The notes under the pieces are model-generated. The model was not told the DNA's origin, searched no databases, and was given only the letters and a program-made list of their open reading frames with translations. A program made the position numbers and the translations under genes. From Candidatus Aminicenantota bacterium (GTDB lineage Bacteria > Acidobacteriota > Aminicenantia > UBA2199), in the NCBI GenBank assembly GCA_029938635.1, contig JAOZUQ010000019.1, positions 1-43,279 on the forward strand: 43,279 bases of DNA, read 5' to 3'. Each line of letters begins with the position of its first letter. Within the stretch, counting starts at the first letter, position 1. Of the stretch, positions 25,515 to 33,960 are shown one piece after another.

Positions 25515-26711
25515 TTATGCAAGGAATGAGTCGTGTATGTTGTCTATCTTTGCGATTTCGTTAATTTTCCCTTTTATATCAAATCCGACCGCACATTTAA
25601 CTTCACATTCGGAACAATCATTACAGGGAAGATTTTTCAGGTCTATCTCAGCTAATGTATCTTTTGCCTGGAGTAGGTTCTTATAACCGAAGGCATACAT
25701 ATAACTTCTCATCAATGTCGGGATATCAACACCTTTACTGCATTGTCCGGTACATGAATCACATTGACGACAATACAATCCTGCAACCTTATCTTTAAGT
25801 TTCAGGTCGATCATCTCCTGGCCTGTCAGTTTCAGGTCTTTCGCTACTCCAATATCAATGTTCAATTGATCGAATGTTGTAAACCCCGGAATTGATGTGT
25901 GGATATTTTTATTCTGAAGGGACCATTTGAGTGCTGCCTTCATATTGATAGGATTTAATCTCTCCTTATCCCAAAAAACACCGGCCTGCGTTTTCATTGC
26001 TACAATACCTATACCCTTATCTGCAGCATAGTCGATCGCTTTGTCCATTTCTGCAAGGTGGGGCTGCATGAAGTTATAAGCTGTCAGAACCATGTCATAA
26101 ACATTGCTGTCTGCTGCTGCGCGAATCACCTCCGGTTCATTCCTGTGGGTAGATACTCCGATAAACCTTGTTTTCCCCTCATTTTTCAGTTTTTGCAAAA
26201 CTGACATTAATGGTTTGAACGTCACAGATTCTTTCCTTTTCACGCTATGGAGGAACAGGACATCAACATAGTCCAGGCCCAGCCTCTTCAAGCTTATTTC
26301 AAATTTATTCAGGAAATCCGCAGGATCCGTTTTGTCTGTGTAGAGCCCGGTCTTACGGTCAGCATGATTTCCCGGCACTTTGGTTGCAATAAAGTATGAA
26401 TCCCTCTTTACACCTTTCAGTACCTCACCCAGCATTTGTTCATTCCGTCCACGCTGATAAACATGTGCCGTATCGAGATAATTAATACCGTTCTCAAGAG
26501 CTGCTTCAACCAGTTTCGGATTCTCAGCATTCATTACTCCCATGCTGACTATCGGGACCTTCATCCCCGTCTTCCCGAGAGTTCTGTAAATTAACTTTCC
26601 CTCCATGGTATTCTTTACTTCACTTTTAATTAATGAAGGTGCTAAGGCCGCAGCGGTAATACCGGTCAAACTTTTCTTTATAAAATCACGCCTGCTGTTA
26701 CTATTTCCCAT
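25515..26711 (-). CDS. Tat-exported aldo-keto reductase with C-terminal [4Fe-4S] motifs
   Basis: 398 residues from ATG 26711 with AGGAGG upstream. The N-terminus has a twin-arginine signal, SRRDFIKKS (6-14), then a hydrophobic stretch. The aldo-keto reductase barrel follows with the tetrad Asp80 and Tyr85 (YLDTAHVYQRG), Lys111 (ATKVPG) and His155 (LFLHSVK). After about residue 310 come two Cys clusters, YCRQCDSCTGQCSKG and LPCNDCSECEVKCAVG, each consistent with an Fe-S centre. This AKR plus ferredoxin-like tail is a known architecture in anaerobes. I infer an extracytoplasmic redox enzyme fed by an electron carrier. The physiological substrate is unknown. Confidence 0.88.
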   Translation of the reverse strand: MGNSNSRRDFIKKSLTGITAAALAPSLIKSEVKNTMEGKLIYRTLGKTGMKVPIVSMGVMNAENPKLVEAALENGINYLDTAHVYQRGRNEQMLGEVLKGVKRDSYFIATKVPGNHADRKTGLYTDKTDPADFLNKFEISLKRLGLDYVDVLFLHSVKRKESVTFKPLMSVLQKLKNEGKTRFIGVSTHRNEPEVIRAAADSNVYDMVLTAYNFMQPHLAEMDKAIDYAADKGIGIVAMKTQAGVFWDKERLNPINMKAALKWSLQNKNIHTSIPGFTTFDQLNIDIGVAKDLKLTGQEMIDLKLKDKVAGLYCRQCDSCTGQCSKGVDIPTLMRSYMYAFGYKNLLQAKDTLAEIDLKNLPCNDCSECEVKCAVGFDIKGKINEIAKIDNIHDSFLA

Positions 26712-26836
26712 TAATACCTCCTGAAATATAAATATAAGATAGTATATAAATTATTTTTTTTCTACATTATCCTGTTCTGGCTCTCGCCATCATTTTCAAA
26801 TATTAAAATGAAAGGAATGTTCAGGATATGGAAAAT

Positions 26837-26865
26837 TTGCCTCCGGAAAGCAATATTGATATAAT
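26837..26865 (+). promoter_or_regulatory. Promoter of the amidase-PpiC-flavin reductase-nuclease operon
   Basis: A perfect -10 TATAAT (26860-26865) is preceded at 17 nt by TTGCCT (26837-26842; 4 of 6 matches to -35). Transcription would start near 26872. That excludes the in-frame TTG at 26871 and supports ATG 26907 as the start of the first gene. Confidence 0.65.
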
Positions 26866-26906
26866 AAAATTTGGATAAAACTTCTGAATTGACCGGCCCG
26901 AACCTT

Positions 26907-28241
26907 ATGATATTCTTAAGAAAATATAAACTTATATATTTTATTTTAATTTTCACTTATGTTCTGGTATTTTTTTCTCCATTATCCAGCAGAACATCAT
27001 CAGGTAAACTGAATATCACAAGCTACACGAAATTCCTCAATAAAAAATTCAAAAAGAGAAAAAGGATCAGTACGAAATTTATCATAATCCATACCTCGGA
27101 GGCCGGTAAGATAAGTACTCTCAGAACACTCTCAGGCGGGAAGAGGGTCGGACGCAGAAGGACAAAAGGGGGACATGCCAACTACACTATCCTGAGGAAC
27201 GGGAAAATATACAGGATCCTGGACCACAAATACAGAGCGGACCATACCGGATTGAGTATGTGGAACGGAATCAATGACTTGAGTTCACATTCAATAGGGA
27301 TCGAACTTGTAGGATACCACTATGGTACCATCACATTTGATCAATACAAATCGCTGACACCCCTTCTTAAAGAACTTCAGGTCATTTACAAAATTCCCGA
27401 CAAGAACATCCTGACCCACAGCCAGGTTTCCTATGGGAAACCAAATTTGTGGTTTAAAAGAAATCATAGAGGGAGAAAAAGGTGTGCTCTTAATTTTAAC
27501 AGGTCCAGAGCCGGGCTTGATGACAGATGGACATATGACCCGGATGTTCGTGCCAAACGACTGACCTCTGATTTTCAGACCAGAAAAATATTCTATTCAA
27601 AGTACAGCAACAAAATGGTCAGGATCTCCCCTGAAAAAAAAGAGAAGATCTTACAGGAAGAACAACTTATGGAGAAAAGGAACGAAGAAGTAGTCCTCTC
27701 TTCAAATATTATAAGCAGTGATAATACTGCATGGAATATTGCCGGAGATGATTATAATGATCCCGAAACTATATATATTCTCCCCGGGGGAAAGAAAGTA
27801 AGGGGCGATAAGGCCGGATCCACGATCGGATGGGGAAATATTCCCCGTGGAACCCAAGTGATTCTGAATCAGCCGGAAACAATTGAAGAGGCCACGGGAC
27901 CTGTACTTACCATCACAGGTAATTTCACTGCATGGAGCTATGCAGGCAAAGAATATAAGAAAAGATCAACCTTCTATATTCTACCCAATGGGAGAATAAA
28001 GGACGGGACAAAGATAAAGGACTGGGATTCACTCCCTTCAGGTGTGAGAATGATAATCGGATATAACGGCCCCTATCTCCTCGGAGCTACCAGAGGAAAA
28101 ACAGCATGGGGAATTGCCGGAAAACAATACAACAAGAAGGATACAATTTATTATATCCCCGGAAACGGGGTCATTACCGGTGATAAAATGGTATCATTCA
28201 ATGACCTGCCAAAAAATTCAAAGATATTCTTAAAGAGGTGA
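26907..28241 (+). CDS. N-acetylmuramoyl-L-alanine amidase-like protein with three C-terminal repeats
   Basis: 444 residues from ATG 26907; no SD is evident and the start rests on the promoter position. Residues 8-27 form a signal or anchor helix. The segment 57-220 resembles Amidase_2/PGRP enzymes: TKFIIIHTSE with His62, GGHANYTILRNGKIYRILD, DHTGLSMWNG, SIGIELVGYH and ILTHSQV with His171, candidate zinc ligands. After a charged linker (about 240-262), a ~45-residue module recurs three times (about 274-320, 341-384 and 399-444), each with TAW-x-(I/Y)-AG-(K/D)-x-Y and an YILP/YIPG strand. The repeats probably bind cell wall. Cleavage of the peptidoglycan stem amide is inferred from family. Confidence 0.8.
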   Translation: MIFLRKYKLIYFILIFTYVLVFFSPLSSRTSSGKLNITSYTKFLNKKFKKRKRISTKFIIIHTSEAGKISTLRTLSGGKRVGRRRTKGGHANYTILRNGKIYRILDHKYRADHTGLSMWNGINDLSSHSIGIELVGYHYGTITFDQYKSLTPLLKELQVIYKIPDKNILTHSQVSYGKPNLWFKRNHRGRKRCALNFNRSRAGLDDRWTYDPDVRAKRLTSDFQTRKIFYSKYSNKMVRISPEKKEKILQEEQLMEKRNEEVVLSSNIISSDNTAWNIAGDDYNDPETIYILPGGKKVRGDKAGSTIGWGNIPRGTQVILNQPETIEEATGPVLTITGNFTAWSYAGKEYKKRSTFYILPNGRIKDGTKIKDWDSLPSGVRMIIGYNGPYLLGATRGKTAWGIAGKQYNKKDTIYYIPGNGVITGDKMVSFNDLPKNSKIFLKR

Positions 28242-28245
28242 TAAA

Positions 28246-28521
28246 GTGGAATGGAGAGCAAGCCATATTCTGGTAAAAGACAGTAGCCTGGCCAATAAGA
28301 TAATTAAGGATCTGAAAGAGGGAAAAAAATTCTCAGATCTTGCAAAAGAATTCTCGACCTGCCCGAGCAAAAGCAAGGGAGGTGATCTTGGATGGTTCGG
28401 CCCCGGACAGATGGTAAAAGAATTTGAAGAATCGGTAAAAAAACAATCAAGTGGAAGTATCAGCAGAGTTGTAAGAACAAAATTCGGCCTTCATATCATT
28501 AAGAAAACAGGCCAGAGATGA
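28246..28521 (+). CDS. PpiC-type (parvulin) peptidyl-prolyl isomerase
   Basis: 91 residues, a single parvulin domain, starting at GTG 28246 with AGAGGTGAT upstream. Family features are ASHILVKD (5-12), FSDLAKEFSTCPSKSKGGDL with the active-site Cys/Ser region, GWFGPGQMVKEFEESV, and the final VRTKFGLHIIK with the conserved His. It catalyses cis/trans isomerisation of prolyl bonds. No signal peptide is seen, so it should be cytoplasmic, like the small E. coli PpiC. It lies 4 nt after the amidase gene and its end overlaps the flavin reductase gene by ATGA. Confidence 0.93.
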   Translation: MEWRASHILVKDSSLANKIIKDLKEGKKFSDLAKEFSTCPSKSKGGDLGWFGPGQMVKEFEESVKKQSSGSISRVVRTKFGLHIIKKTGQR

Positions 28522-29126
28522 CCGAAAAAAGGGAAATTAAAAAAGAGATCTGGAAAGGGGGTACAATGATCTACCCTTTGCCTGCCCCCATGATCACTTG
28601 TGGAGATATTGACGGAGAACACAATATAATCACTATTGCCTGGACAGGAATAATCTCTACCGATCCACCCAGATGTTATATTTCAATAAGGCCGAATAGA
28701 TATTCATATGAAATGATCAAAAAAAGTGGAGAATTTATAATAAATCTTACCACAAGAAAATTGGCATTCGCTACAGACTGGTGTGGAGTGAAATCGGGAA
28801 AAGATGTTGATAAGTTCAGGGAGATGAAGCTTACTCCTCAACGCGGCATTGAAATCAAGGCTCCACTCATTGCCGAATCACCAATAAACATTGAATGCAG
28901 GGTTTTTGATATTCAGAAGATGGGGTCTCATGATATGTTCCTTGCAGACATTCTCAGGATCCATGCCACTAAAGAATATATTAACAAAGAAACAGGCGCA
29001 TTCAACCTTAATAAAGCTGACCCGATATGTTATTCACATGGGAAGTATTATTCTGTAGATAAGTTTATTGGGAAATTCGGTTTCTCAGTAAAGAAGAAAA
29101 AGAAGAAGAAAAAGGTAAGAAAATAG
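28518..29126 (+). CDS. Flavin reductase-like FMN-binding protein
   Basis: 202 residues; ATG 28518 overlaps the PpiC stop (ATGA). The split-barrel flavin reductase family is indicated by YPLPAPMITCGDIDGEHNII, then IAWTGIISTDPPRCYISIRP, the SGEFIINLTTRKLAFATDWC segment and the later PINIECRVFDIQKMGSHDMF. Such proteins bind FMN and reduce flavins or act as FMN-dependent reductases. The last ~15 residues are almost all lysine, an odd basic tail encoded by AAG/AAA repeats that could vary by slippage. The gene adjoins a nuclease gene with a 1-nt overlap. Confidence 0.87.
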   Translation: MTEKREIKKEIWKGGTMIYPLPAPMITCGDIDGEHNIITIAWTGIISTDPPRCYISIRPNRYSYEMIKKSGEFIINLTTRKLAFATDWCGVKSGKDVDKFREMKLTPQRGIEIKAPLIAESPINIECRVFDIQKMGSHDMFLADILRIHATKEYINKETGAFNLNKADPICYSHGKYYSVDKFIGKFGFSVKKKKKKKKVRK

Positions 29127-30136
29127 TGGCCGGCTACAGTTATTCTTCCATTTCAAGTTTTGATAATTGCCCGAAGTCCTTTGAATTCAGATATATAAAA
29201 AAGATCCCTGAAGCATTTCAGTCAATAGAAGCATTCATGGGCAGCACTGTCCATTCTGTACTTGAAATAATATACAGGAACAGGGAACTCGGGCCGATAA
29301 CAGATGAATTGGAACTCCCCGGAATATTCAGGAAAATATGGGACAGCACTTACAATGAAAAGATCCGAATAATAAAAAATGAGAATGACATTAACCACTA
29401 TATTGATCTTGGGATCAAATTGCTTGTCGGGTATTACTCGAATTCATTCTTAAATGATCTGAGCAAGACAATCTCTCTCGAGCAGAAATTCGAAGTAAAA
29501 CTGAATGGGGAAATAGTACTCAGGGGGATCATAGACAGGCTCTCCAGGACAAAAGAGGGTATTCTCAGAGTTACAGATTTCAAGACCGGATCAGCATCAG
29601 GGCCTCTCGAAAACCTTCAGCTCCCTTCCTATGCAGTTCATGTATTTGAAATTAATAATGAAGAGGAAATTGAACTTTGTATCGAAGATCTGAAGCAAAA
29701 AGAGACAAGAATAGCAAAAGTAAAAAAAGATATAGTAGAAAGTACGAAAAACAGACTAATATCGAAAATTAACATAATAGAAAAAACTACAAATTTTAAT
29801 GCTGTTTTCGGTCCGTTATGCAGATGGTGCGGTTATAATGAAATTTGTCCCGATTATCTGAAAACAAAAAACGTTGATGCAGGAGACCTGAAACATTGTC
29901 CCGATTGTGGAAGCCTGCTGGCAGAGAGAAAGGGAAAGTTTGGGAAATTTCTGGGATGTACCGGCTTCCCCGAATGCAAATATACATTTGATCTGCGTGA
30001 ATCCACTGAAAATATCGAAGGTGACATGATTTGCCCGGAGTGTGGGAGTCCGCTGAGGAAAAGGAAGGGGAAATTCGGTGAGTTCTTCGGCTGCAGCAAT
30101 TACCCCCAATGCACTTTTACCAGAAAAATCAAATAA
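29126..30136 (+). CDS. PD-(D/E)XK (Cas4/RecB-like) Fe-S nuclease fused to two topoisomerase-type zinc ribbons
   Basis: 336 residues from GTG 29126, overlapping the previous TAG by 1 nt. Residues 1-245 are a RecB/Cas4-family nuclease: SYSSISSFDNCPKSFEFRY with Cys15, His43 (GSTVHSVLE), Asp137 (GIIDRL), the catalytic D151-F-K153 (VTDFKTG), and QLPSYA (165-170). Cys232, Cys235 and Cys241 (CRWCGYNEIC) with Cys15 would hold a [4Fe-4S] cluster as in Cas4 and AddB. Two C4 zinc ribbons of the topoisomerase I type follow: Cys258/261/278/284 and Cys303/306/323/329, each with KG-K-FG-x-F-x-GC. I infer a DNA-processing exonuclease with added single-strand DNA-binding fingers. No cas genes or CRISPR are nearby. 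Confidence 0.88.
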   Translation: MAGYSYSSISSFDNCPKSFEFRYIKKIPEAFQSIEAFMGSTVHSVLEIIYRNRELGPITDELELPGIFRKIWDSTYNEKIRIIKNENDINHYIDLGIKLLVGYYSNSFLNDLSKTISLEQKFEVKLNGEIVLRGIIDRLSRTKEGILRVTDFKTGSASGPLENLQLPSYAVHVFEINNEEEIELCIEDLKQKETRIAKVKKDIVESTKNRLISKINIIEKTTNFNAVFGPLCRWCGYNEICPDYLKTKNVDAGDLKHCPDCGSLLAERKGKFGKFLGCTGFPECKYTFDLRESTENIEGDMICPECGSPLRKRKGKFGEFFGCSNYPQCTFTRKIK

Positions 30137-30156
30137 TTAAACCGCCGTTTGTCTTA

Positions 30157-31101
30157 TTAGTTGAGTAATTTCCTGATATTTCCTATTTGGCTGATTGTCA
30201 ATTTATATCCTTCCTCGATTGCCTCTTCGGCACGATCGAAGTCGAGCAGTCTGAAATCCCCGAGTTGAGGTTCTATTATTATATCAGGCGGACTTATTTT
30301 AAATTGGTTTTCAGTTATACTTCTCTGCATTATATGGGTTGTGTTATCAAGGATTTCCAGAATATTCGGGACATGTTCCTTTGAACGGAGATTGTCAAGT
30401 TTTGTCCTGATAGATCCTGTTATCTCATTGTATTTCTGCTCTAACATCTCGAATATACGCTTGCCCCGATCCTCTTCCTCTACATCTTTTTTCTCTGAAA
30501 TATTTTTCTCCCCATCTTCTGATTTTTTTATTTCCTCTGAATTTTCTTCTATCGTACAATTGTTCAGGTCAACAGCTATTACCACTTCAGCCCCCATTTC
30601 CCTGACAACATTAACCGGAACAGGATTAACTATACCTCCATCGACCAATATTCTGCCTGCAAGTTTAAATGGTGTAAAGACCCCGGGTATTGCCACACTT
30701 GCTCTGACTGCATCTGTTACTCTCCCTGAGCTGAATCTGATCTCTTCTCCTGTTAATACATCAGCAGCGACTGCACAATACGGGACAGGAAGATCTTCAA
30801 TTAAAATATCCTTATAATATTCAGAAAGCATTTTAAACAACTTTTTGCCGGGAATAAGGCCGCTCCCCGGAAAGGTGACATCAATAAATGATACTATGCT
30901 CTTCCAGTCGATACTTCTTGCAAATTTTTCAAATTCTTTAATATCACCAATCGAATATACTGCACCCACTACAGATCCGATAGAAGTTCCGGAAATACAA
31001 TCAACTTTGATCCCAGATTCCTCCAATGCATTTAATACGCCGATATGGGACCAGCCTCTTGCAGATCCACTTCCCAGTGCTATACCCAATTTCTTTTTCA
31101 A
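30157..31101 (-). CDS. Patatin-like phospholipase
   Basis: 314 residues from TTG 31101 with GAGGG 6 nt upstream. It belongs to the bacterial patatin/RssA-like hydrolases. Seen are the oxyanion loop GSGSARGW (10-17), the nucleophile motif GTSIG with Ser40, and the DGG motif with Asp155 (ILVDGGIVNPVPV), giving a Ser-Asp dyad. An acidic/lysine-rich insertion (about 185-225) is less conserved and may be a loop. The usual activity is hydrolysis of acyl esters of phospholipids; the substrate here is unknown. It diverges from the methyltransferase gene, separated by 87 nt, and has no signal peptide. Confidence 0.92.
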   Translation of the reverse strand: MKKKLGIALGSGSARGWSHIGVLNALEESGIKVDCISGTSIGSVVGAVYSIGDIKEFEKFARSIDWKSIVSFIDVTFPGSGLIPGKKLFKMLSEYYKDILIEDLPVPYCAVAADVLTGEEIRFSSGRVTDAVRASVAIPGVFTPFKLAGRILVDGGIVNPVPVNVVREMGAEVVIAVDLNNCTIEENSEEIKKSEDGEKNISEKKDVEEEDRGKRIFEMLEQKYNEITGSIRTKLDNLRSKEHVPNILEILDNTTHIMQRSITENQFKISPPDIIIEPQLGDFRLLDFDRAEEAIEEGYKLTISQIGNIRKLLN

Positions 31102-31173
31102 ATGGTCCCTCTCTTTTTCTATTTTATCTAAATATTTCGATTATTTCCACTGGGAAATCAGTTAAAAACAAGT

Positions 31174-31179
31174 TATAAT
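31174..31179 (+). promoter_or_regulatory. TATAAT box 9 nt before the methyltransferase start
   Basis: A perfect TATAAT stands 9 nt upstream of ATG 31189. No good -35 is visible at 16-18 nt. If used, transcription would begin within a few bases of the ATG, giving a nearly leaderless mRNA, which fits the lack of any SD before this gene. Confidence 0.35.
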
Positions 31180-31188
31180 TTAACGAAT

Positions 31189-31836
31189 ATGAAAGAATTA
31201 ACACAGAAAGATTCAAAAGTTGAAGTAACCGGTACTGAAGCAAAATATTATGATATCCTGATGAATATAATTACTCTCGGGACCTATCCGTCATTTATCA
31301 AGCGGGCAGTAAAAGACCTTAACCTTAAGAAAGGAGAAAGTATCCTTGATCTGGGTAGCGGAACGGGCAGGAACGATTGTCTCATGCTGAAGTATATTGG
31401 TGAAGAAGGGTCAATAGCAGGAGTCGAGATAGGCAGGGAAATGAAAGAAAAATTCCTTAAAAATTGTGACAAACAAAATATCAGACTGATCGATAAAAGG
31501 ATAGATGAGCCTCTGGATCTCGACAGAAAATTTGATCTTGTATTTATTTCCTTTGTACTTCACGGATTTATTCAGGAGAAGAGGGAGATCATAATTGAGA
31601 ATGCAGAGAAAGTATTGAAATCGGGGGGGAGGTTTTCTATTCTGGATTATAATGAATTCGATGTTGATAATTCAGGCTTTTTCACCCGCTTTGCGATCAG
31701 AAAAATGGAATGCCCTCTTGCAGAAGACTTTATAAACAGGGACTGGAAATCAATTTTGAAAAAGTCCGGATTCAGCAAATTTGAGGAAAATTTCTATTTT
31801 AAAGGAAAAGTAAGACTTTTAACCACAATAAAATAA
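31189..31836 (+). CDS. Class I SAM-dependent methyltransferase
   Basis: 215 residues. Motif I, ILDLGSGTGRND (about 48-59), binds S-adenosylmethionine; the acidic end of strand 2 is GVEIGREMKEKF. FDLVFISFVLHGF (about 115-127) is motif IV and GGRFSILDYNEF the following strand, as in UbiE/COQ5-like (Methyltransf_11) enzymes. The acceptor substrate cannot be told. No SD precedes ATG 31189; the candidate -10 sits immediately upstream. It stands alone between patatin and epimerase genes. Confidence 0.87.
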   Translation: MKELTQKDSKVEVTGTEAKYYDILMNIITLGTYPSFIKRAVKDLNLKKGESILDLGSGTGRNDCLMLKYIGEEGSIAGVEIGREMKEKFLKNCDKQNIRLIDKRIDEPLDLDRKFDLVFISFVLHGFIQEKREIIIENAEKVLKSGGRFSILDYNEFDVDNSGFFTRFAIRKMECPLAEDFINRDWKSILKKSGFSKFEENFYFKGKVRLLTTIK

Positions 31837-31880
31837 TATAACTTTAGTTGTTGTAAAATACTTGGTCCTGAAATAATTTC

Positions 31881-31908
31881 TTGAAATATTGTTAATTTTA
31901 GTTATTAT
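31881..31908 (+). promoter_or_regulatory. Possible promoter of the epimerase-fusion gene
   Basis: TTGAAA (31881-31886) and TATTAT (31903-31908) are 16 nt apart. A start near 31915 gives a leader of about 70 nt to ATG 31985, which has AAAGGTGAT as SD. Confidence 0.4.
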
Positions 31909-31984
31909 ATTAACTGAAGGACACAAGGATATTTTTGTTTTAATATTTTGGATTTCAAAGCTTTTATAAAAAGGTGATCACAAA

Positions 31985-33931
31985 ATGGGCAATTCTAATT
32001 TGCCGGCAATTATAGTTACGGGTGCTTCGGGTTTTATCGGCCGCCACTTCCTCGAAGCAGCAAAAAATACATTTACAATATATGCCCTCGCAAGAAGATC
32101 ACAGATAGAGTGCAATGCTCCACGACACAAGAATATCGAATGGCATATGGTAGATATAACAGACAGGAAGGAACTTGAGAGATCAATTATCGGGATCAGC
32201 AAAAAATCCCCTATAGACTTTATACTCCACCTTGCAGGATATTACGACTTTGATTGTCTCAACAGCCCCGAATATGAGAGAACCAATGTGCAGGGGACAA
32301 AAAATATTCTGGAGCTGGCCAGGAAAATAAAAATAAAAAGATTTATTTTTGCCAGTTCACTGACCGTTTGTGATTTCATAAAATGTAAAATGCCTGTAAC
32401 AGAAAAAAGTCCGGCGAATGCAAAATTCCCTTATGCCCGGAGCAAAAAGAGAGGGGAAGAAATGTTGAAGGAATACTCTGATCATTTTTCCTGCACTGCA
32501 ATCAGGTTTGCCGCAATATTCAGTGACTGGTGTGAATATGAACCCCTGTATTCTCTAATGTCTACCTGGGTATCGGGAAAGTGGAATTCGAGAATAATTG
32601 CCGGGAAAGGTAAAACTGCGATCACTTATATACATATCAAATGTGCAATATTGTTCATATTAAAGATTTTTAATAAGAGCAGTGAAATGAAAAGATTTGA
32701 AATTCTTATTGCATCCTGCTCAAATACCCAGTCTCACATAAAATTATTTAAAATGACAACAAGATTATACTTCGGTAAATCCCGGAAACCGCTGTTAATC
32801 CCCAAATTGATCGCAGCCTTAGGGATCATGATAAGGTGTTTCATTGGGAAAATATTAAGGAAAAAGCCTTTTGAAAAAATATGGATGATAGGTTATATAG
32901 ACAGGTTCATTTCTGCTGATCCTGAATATTCCTTTAACTCACTGCCGTTCAAAATAAGGGAAAGATACCACCTTCCCAGAAGGATGATCTACCTTATTGA
33001 AAACATGAAAAGTTTTCCTCAGGAATGGCACTCAAGAAATATGAACCCGTCAAGAAAAGATCCATCAAGGCCTAACCTGATGATCAGCAACATCATGAAT
33101 GTTGAAAAGGATAGGATATCTAATGCGATCTTCACCCATCTCCGGACATCACCTGATTACCCCAACTATCAGTCCCTGGAGCCGGACAGGCTGAGATGGT
33201 TCATTCAACTTGTGTACGATTTGCTTATGGGTTCAGTAAGAAACGGCGACCGTCATTCGGTAATAAGCTATTACCGTTATCTCGCCTCGATCAGGAAAAA
33301 GGGTGGGTTCCCGCTCGAAGAGCTGAAGTCGGCACTTCTGAAACTGGGAGACATCATTATAGAGGAACTTGAAAAATTTCCAGATCTTGTGAAGATGGAC
33401 CGATACCTTAATGATCAGGTCAAACTAACCCTGGAAATGGCAGCTGATGAGGTCGATGATGCATATTCAGAGATCCCGGATCATTTAATTACAGATGAAG
33501 AGAACGGACGCATGGCTCTGGGTAATGAAATGGTAAGTTATGAAAAAAATATTGTCGGTTTAGTTCAGGAATTCCTCGTTTCTGAGGAGAATAGTAAAAG
33601 ATTTCCGAATTACAGACAGACATCCGGGGATGAGCTGAAATGGCACATCACTCTGTTTTACAAACTTTTGAGAGATTGTGTCAGATATAATGATAATGCA
33701 TCTTTCATAAGCTATATAAATTACCTTGCTTCAATAAGGAGAAAGGGCGGATTCCCGGAGCCTGAACTTTCCGATGCAGTCTGCAGTACTGTCAAAATAG
33801 CCATCGAACAAATTAAAAGAAATACGGGAGTTCATGGAGCTGAGGAGATACTCGATAAATCAATAAAACCAAGTGCGGACAAGATCCCCGGAGTTATAAA
33901 AAAAGTTTATGATGAATCGGTAATTATCTGA
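31985..33931 (+). CDS. NAD-dependent epimerase/dehydratase-like protein with duplicated C-terminal helical domain
   Basis: 648 residues. The first ~345 are an extended short-chain dehydrogenase: VTGASGFIGRHFLEAA (11-26, NAD(P)-binding), LHLAGYYDF near 82, FASSLTVCD near 123 and catalytic Tyr150-x-x-x-Lys154 (YARSK). The C-terminal ~280 residues are two copies of an unrecognised alpha-helical module (about 372-495 and 515-643). Both contain a P-N-Y segment, a long helix with R/K-W-x-I-x-L-x-Y-x-L-L, and an almost identical YLASIR(K/R)KGGFP (432-443, 580-591). Typical epimerases end near residue 330, so this is a real extension. The substrate is unknown; the tail may mediate protein contacts. 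Confidence 0.78.
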   Translation: MGNSNLPAIIVTGASGFIGRHFLEAAKNTFTIYALARRSQIECNAPRHKNIEWHMVDITDRKELERSIIGISKKSPIDFILHLAGYYDFDCLNSPEYERTNVQGTKNILELARKIKIKRFIFASSLTVCDFIKCKMPVTEKSPANAKFPYARSKKRGEEMLKEYSDHFSCTAIRFAAIFSDWCEYEPLYSLMSTWVSGKWNSRIIAGKGKTAITYIHIKCAILFILKIFNKSSEMKRFEILIASCSNTQSHIKLFKMTTRLYFGKSRKPLLIPKLIAALGIMIRCFIGKILRKKPFEKIWMIGYIDRFISADPEYSFNSLPFKIRERYHLPRRMIYLIENMKSFPQEWHSRNMNPSRKDPSRPNLMISNIMNVEKDRISNAIFTHLRTSPDYPNYQSLEPDRLRWFIQLVYDLLMGSVRNGDRHSVISYYRYLASIRKKGGFPLEELKSALLKLGDIIIEELEKFPDLVKMDRYLNDQVKLTLEMAADEVDDAYSEIPDHLITDEENGRMALGNEMVSYEKNIVGLVQEFLVSEENSKRFPNYRQTSGDELKWHITLFYKLLRDCVRYNDNASFISYINYLASIRRKGGFPEPELSDAVCSTVKIAIEQIKRNTGVHGAEEILDKSIKPSADKIPGVIKKVYDESVII

Positions 33932-33960
33932 TAATTTAAATCTGCTTTACCTGACACCTC

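Noticed and set aside
29126..30136. CRISPR-associated Cas4
   Set aside because: No repeats, cas1 or cas2 nearby, and the zinc-ribbon fusion and operon context differ.
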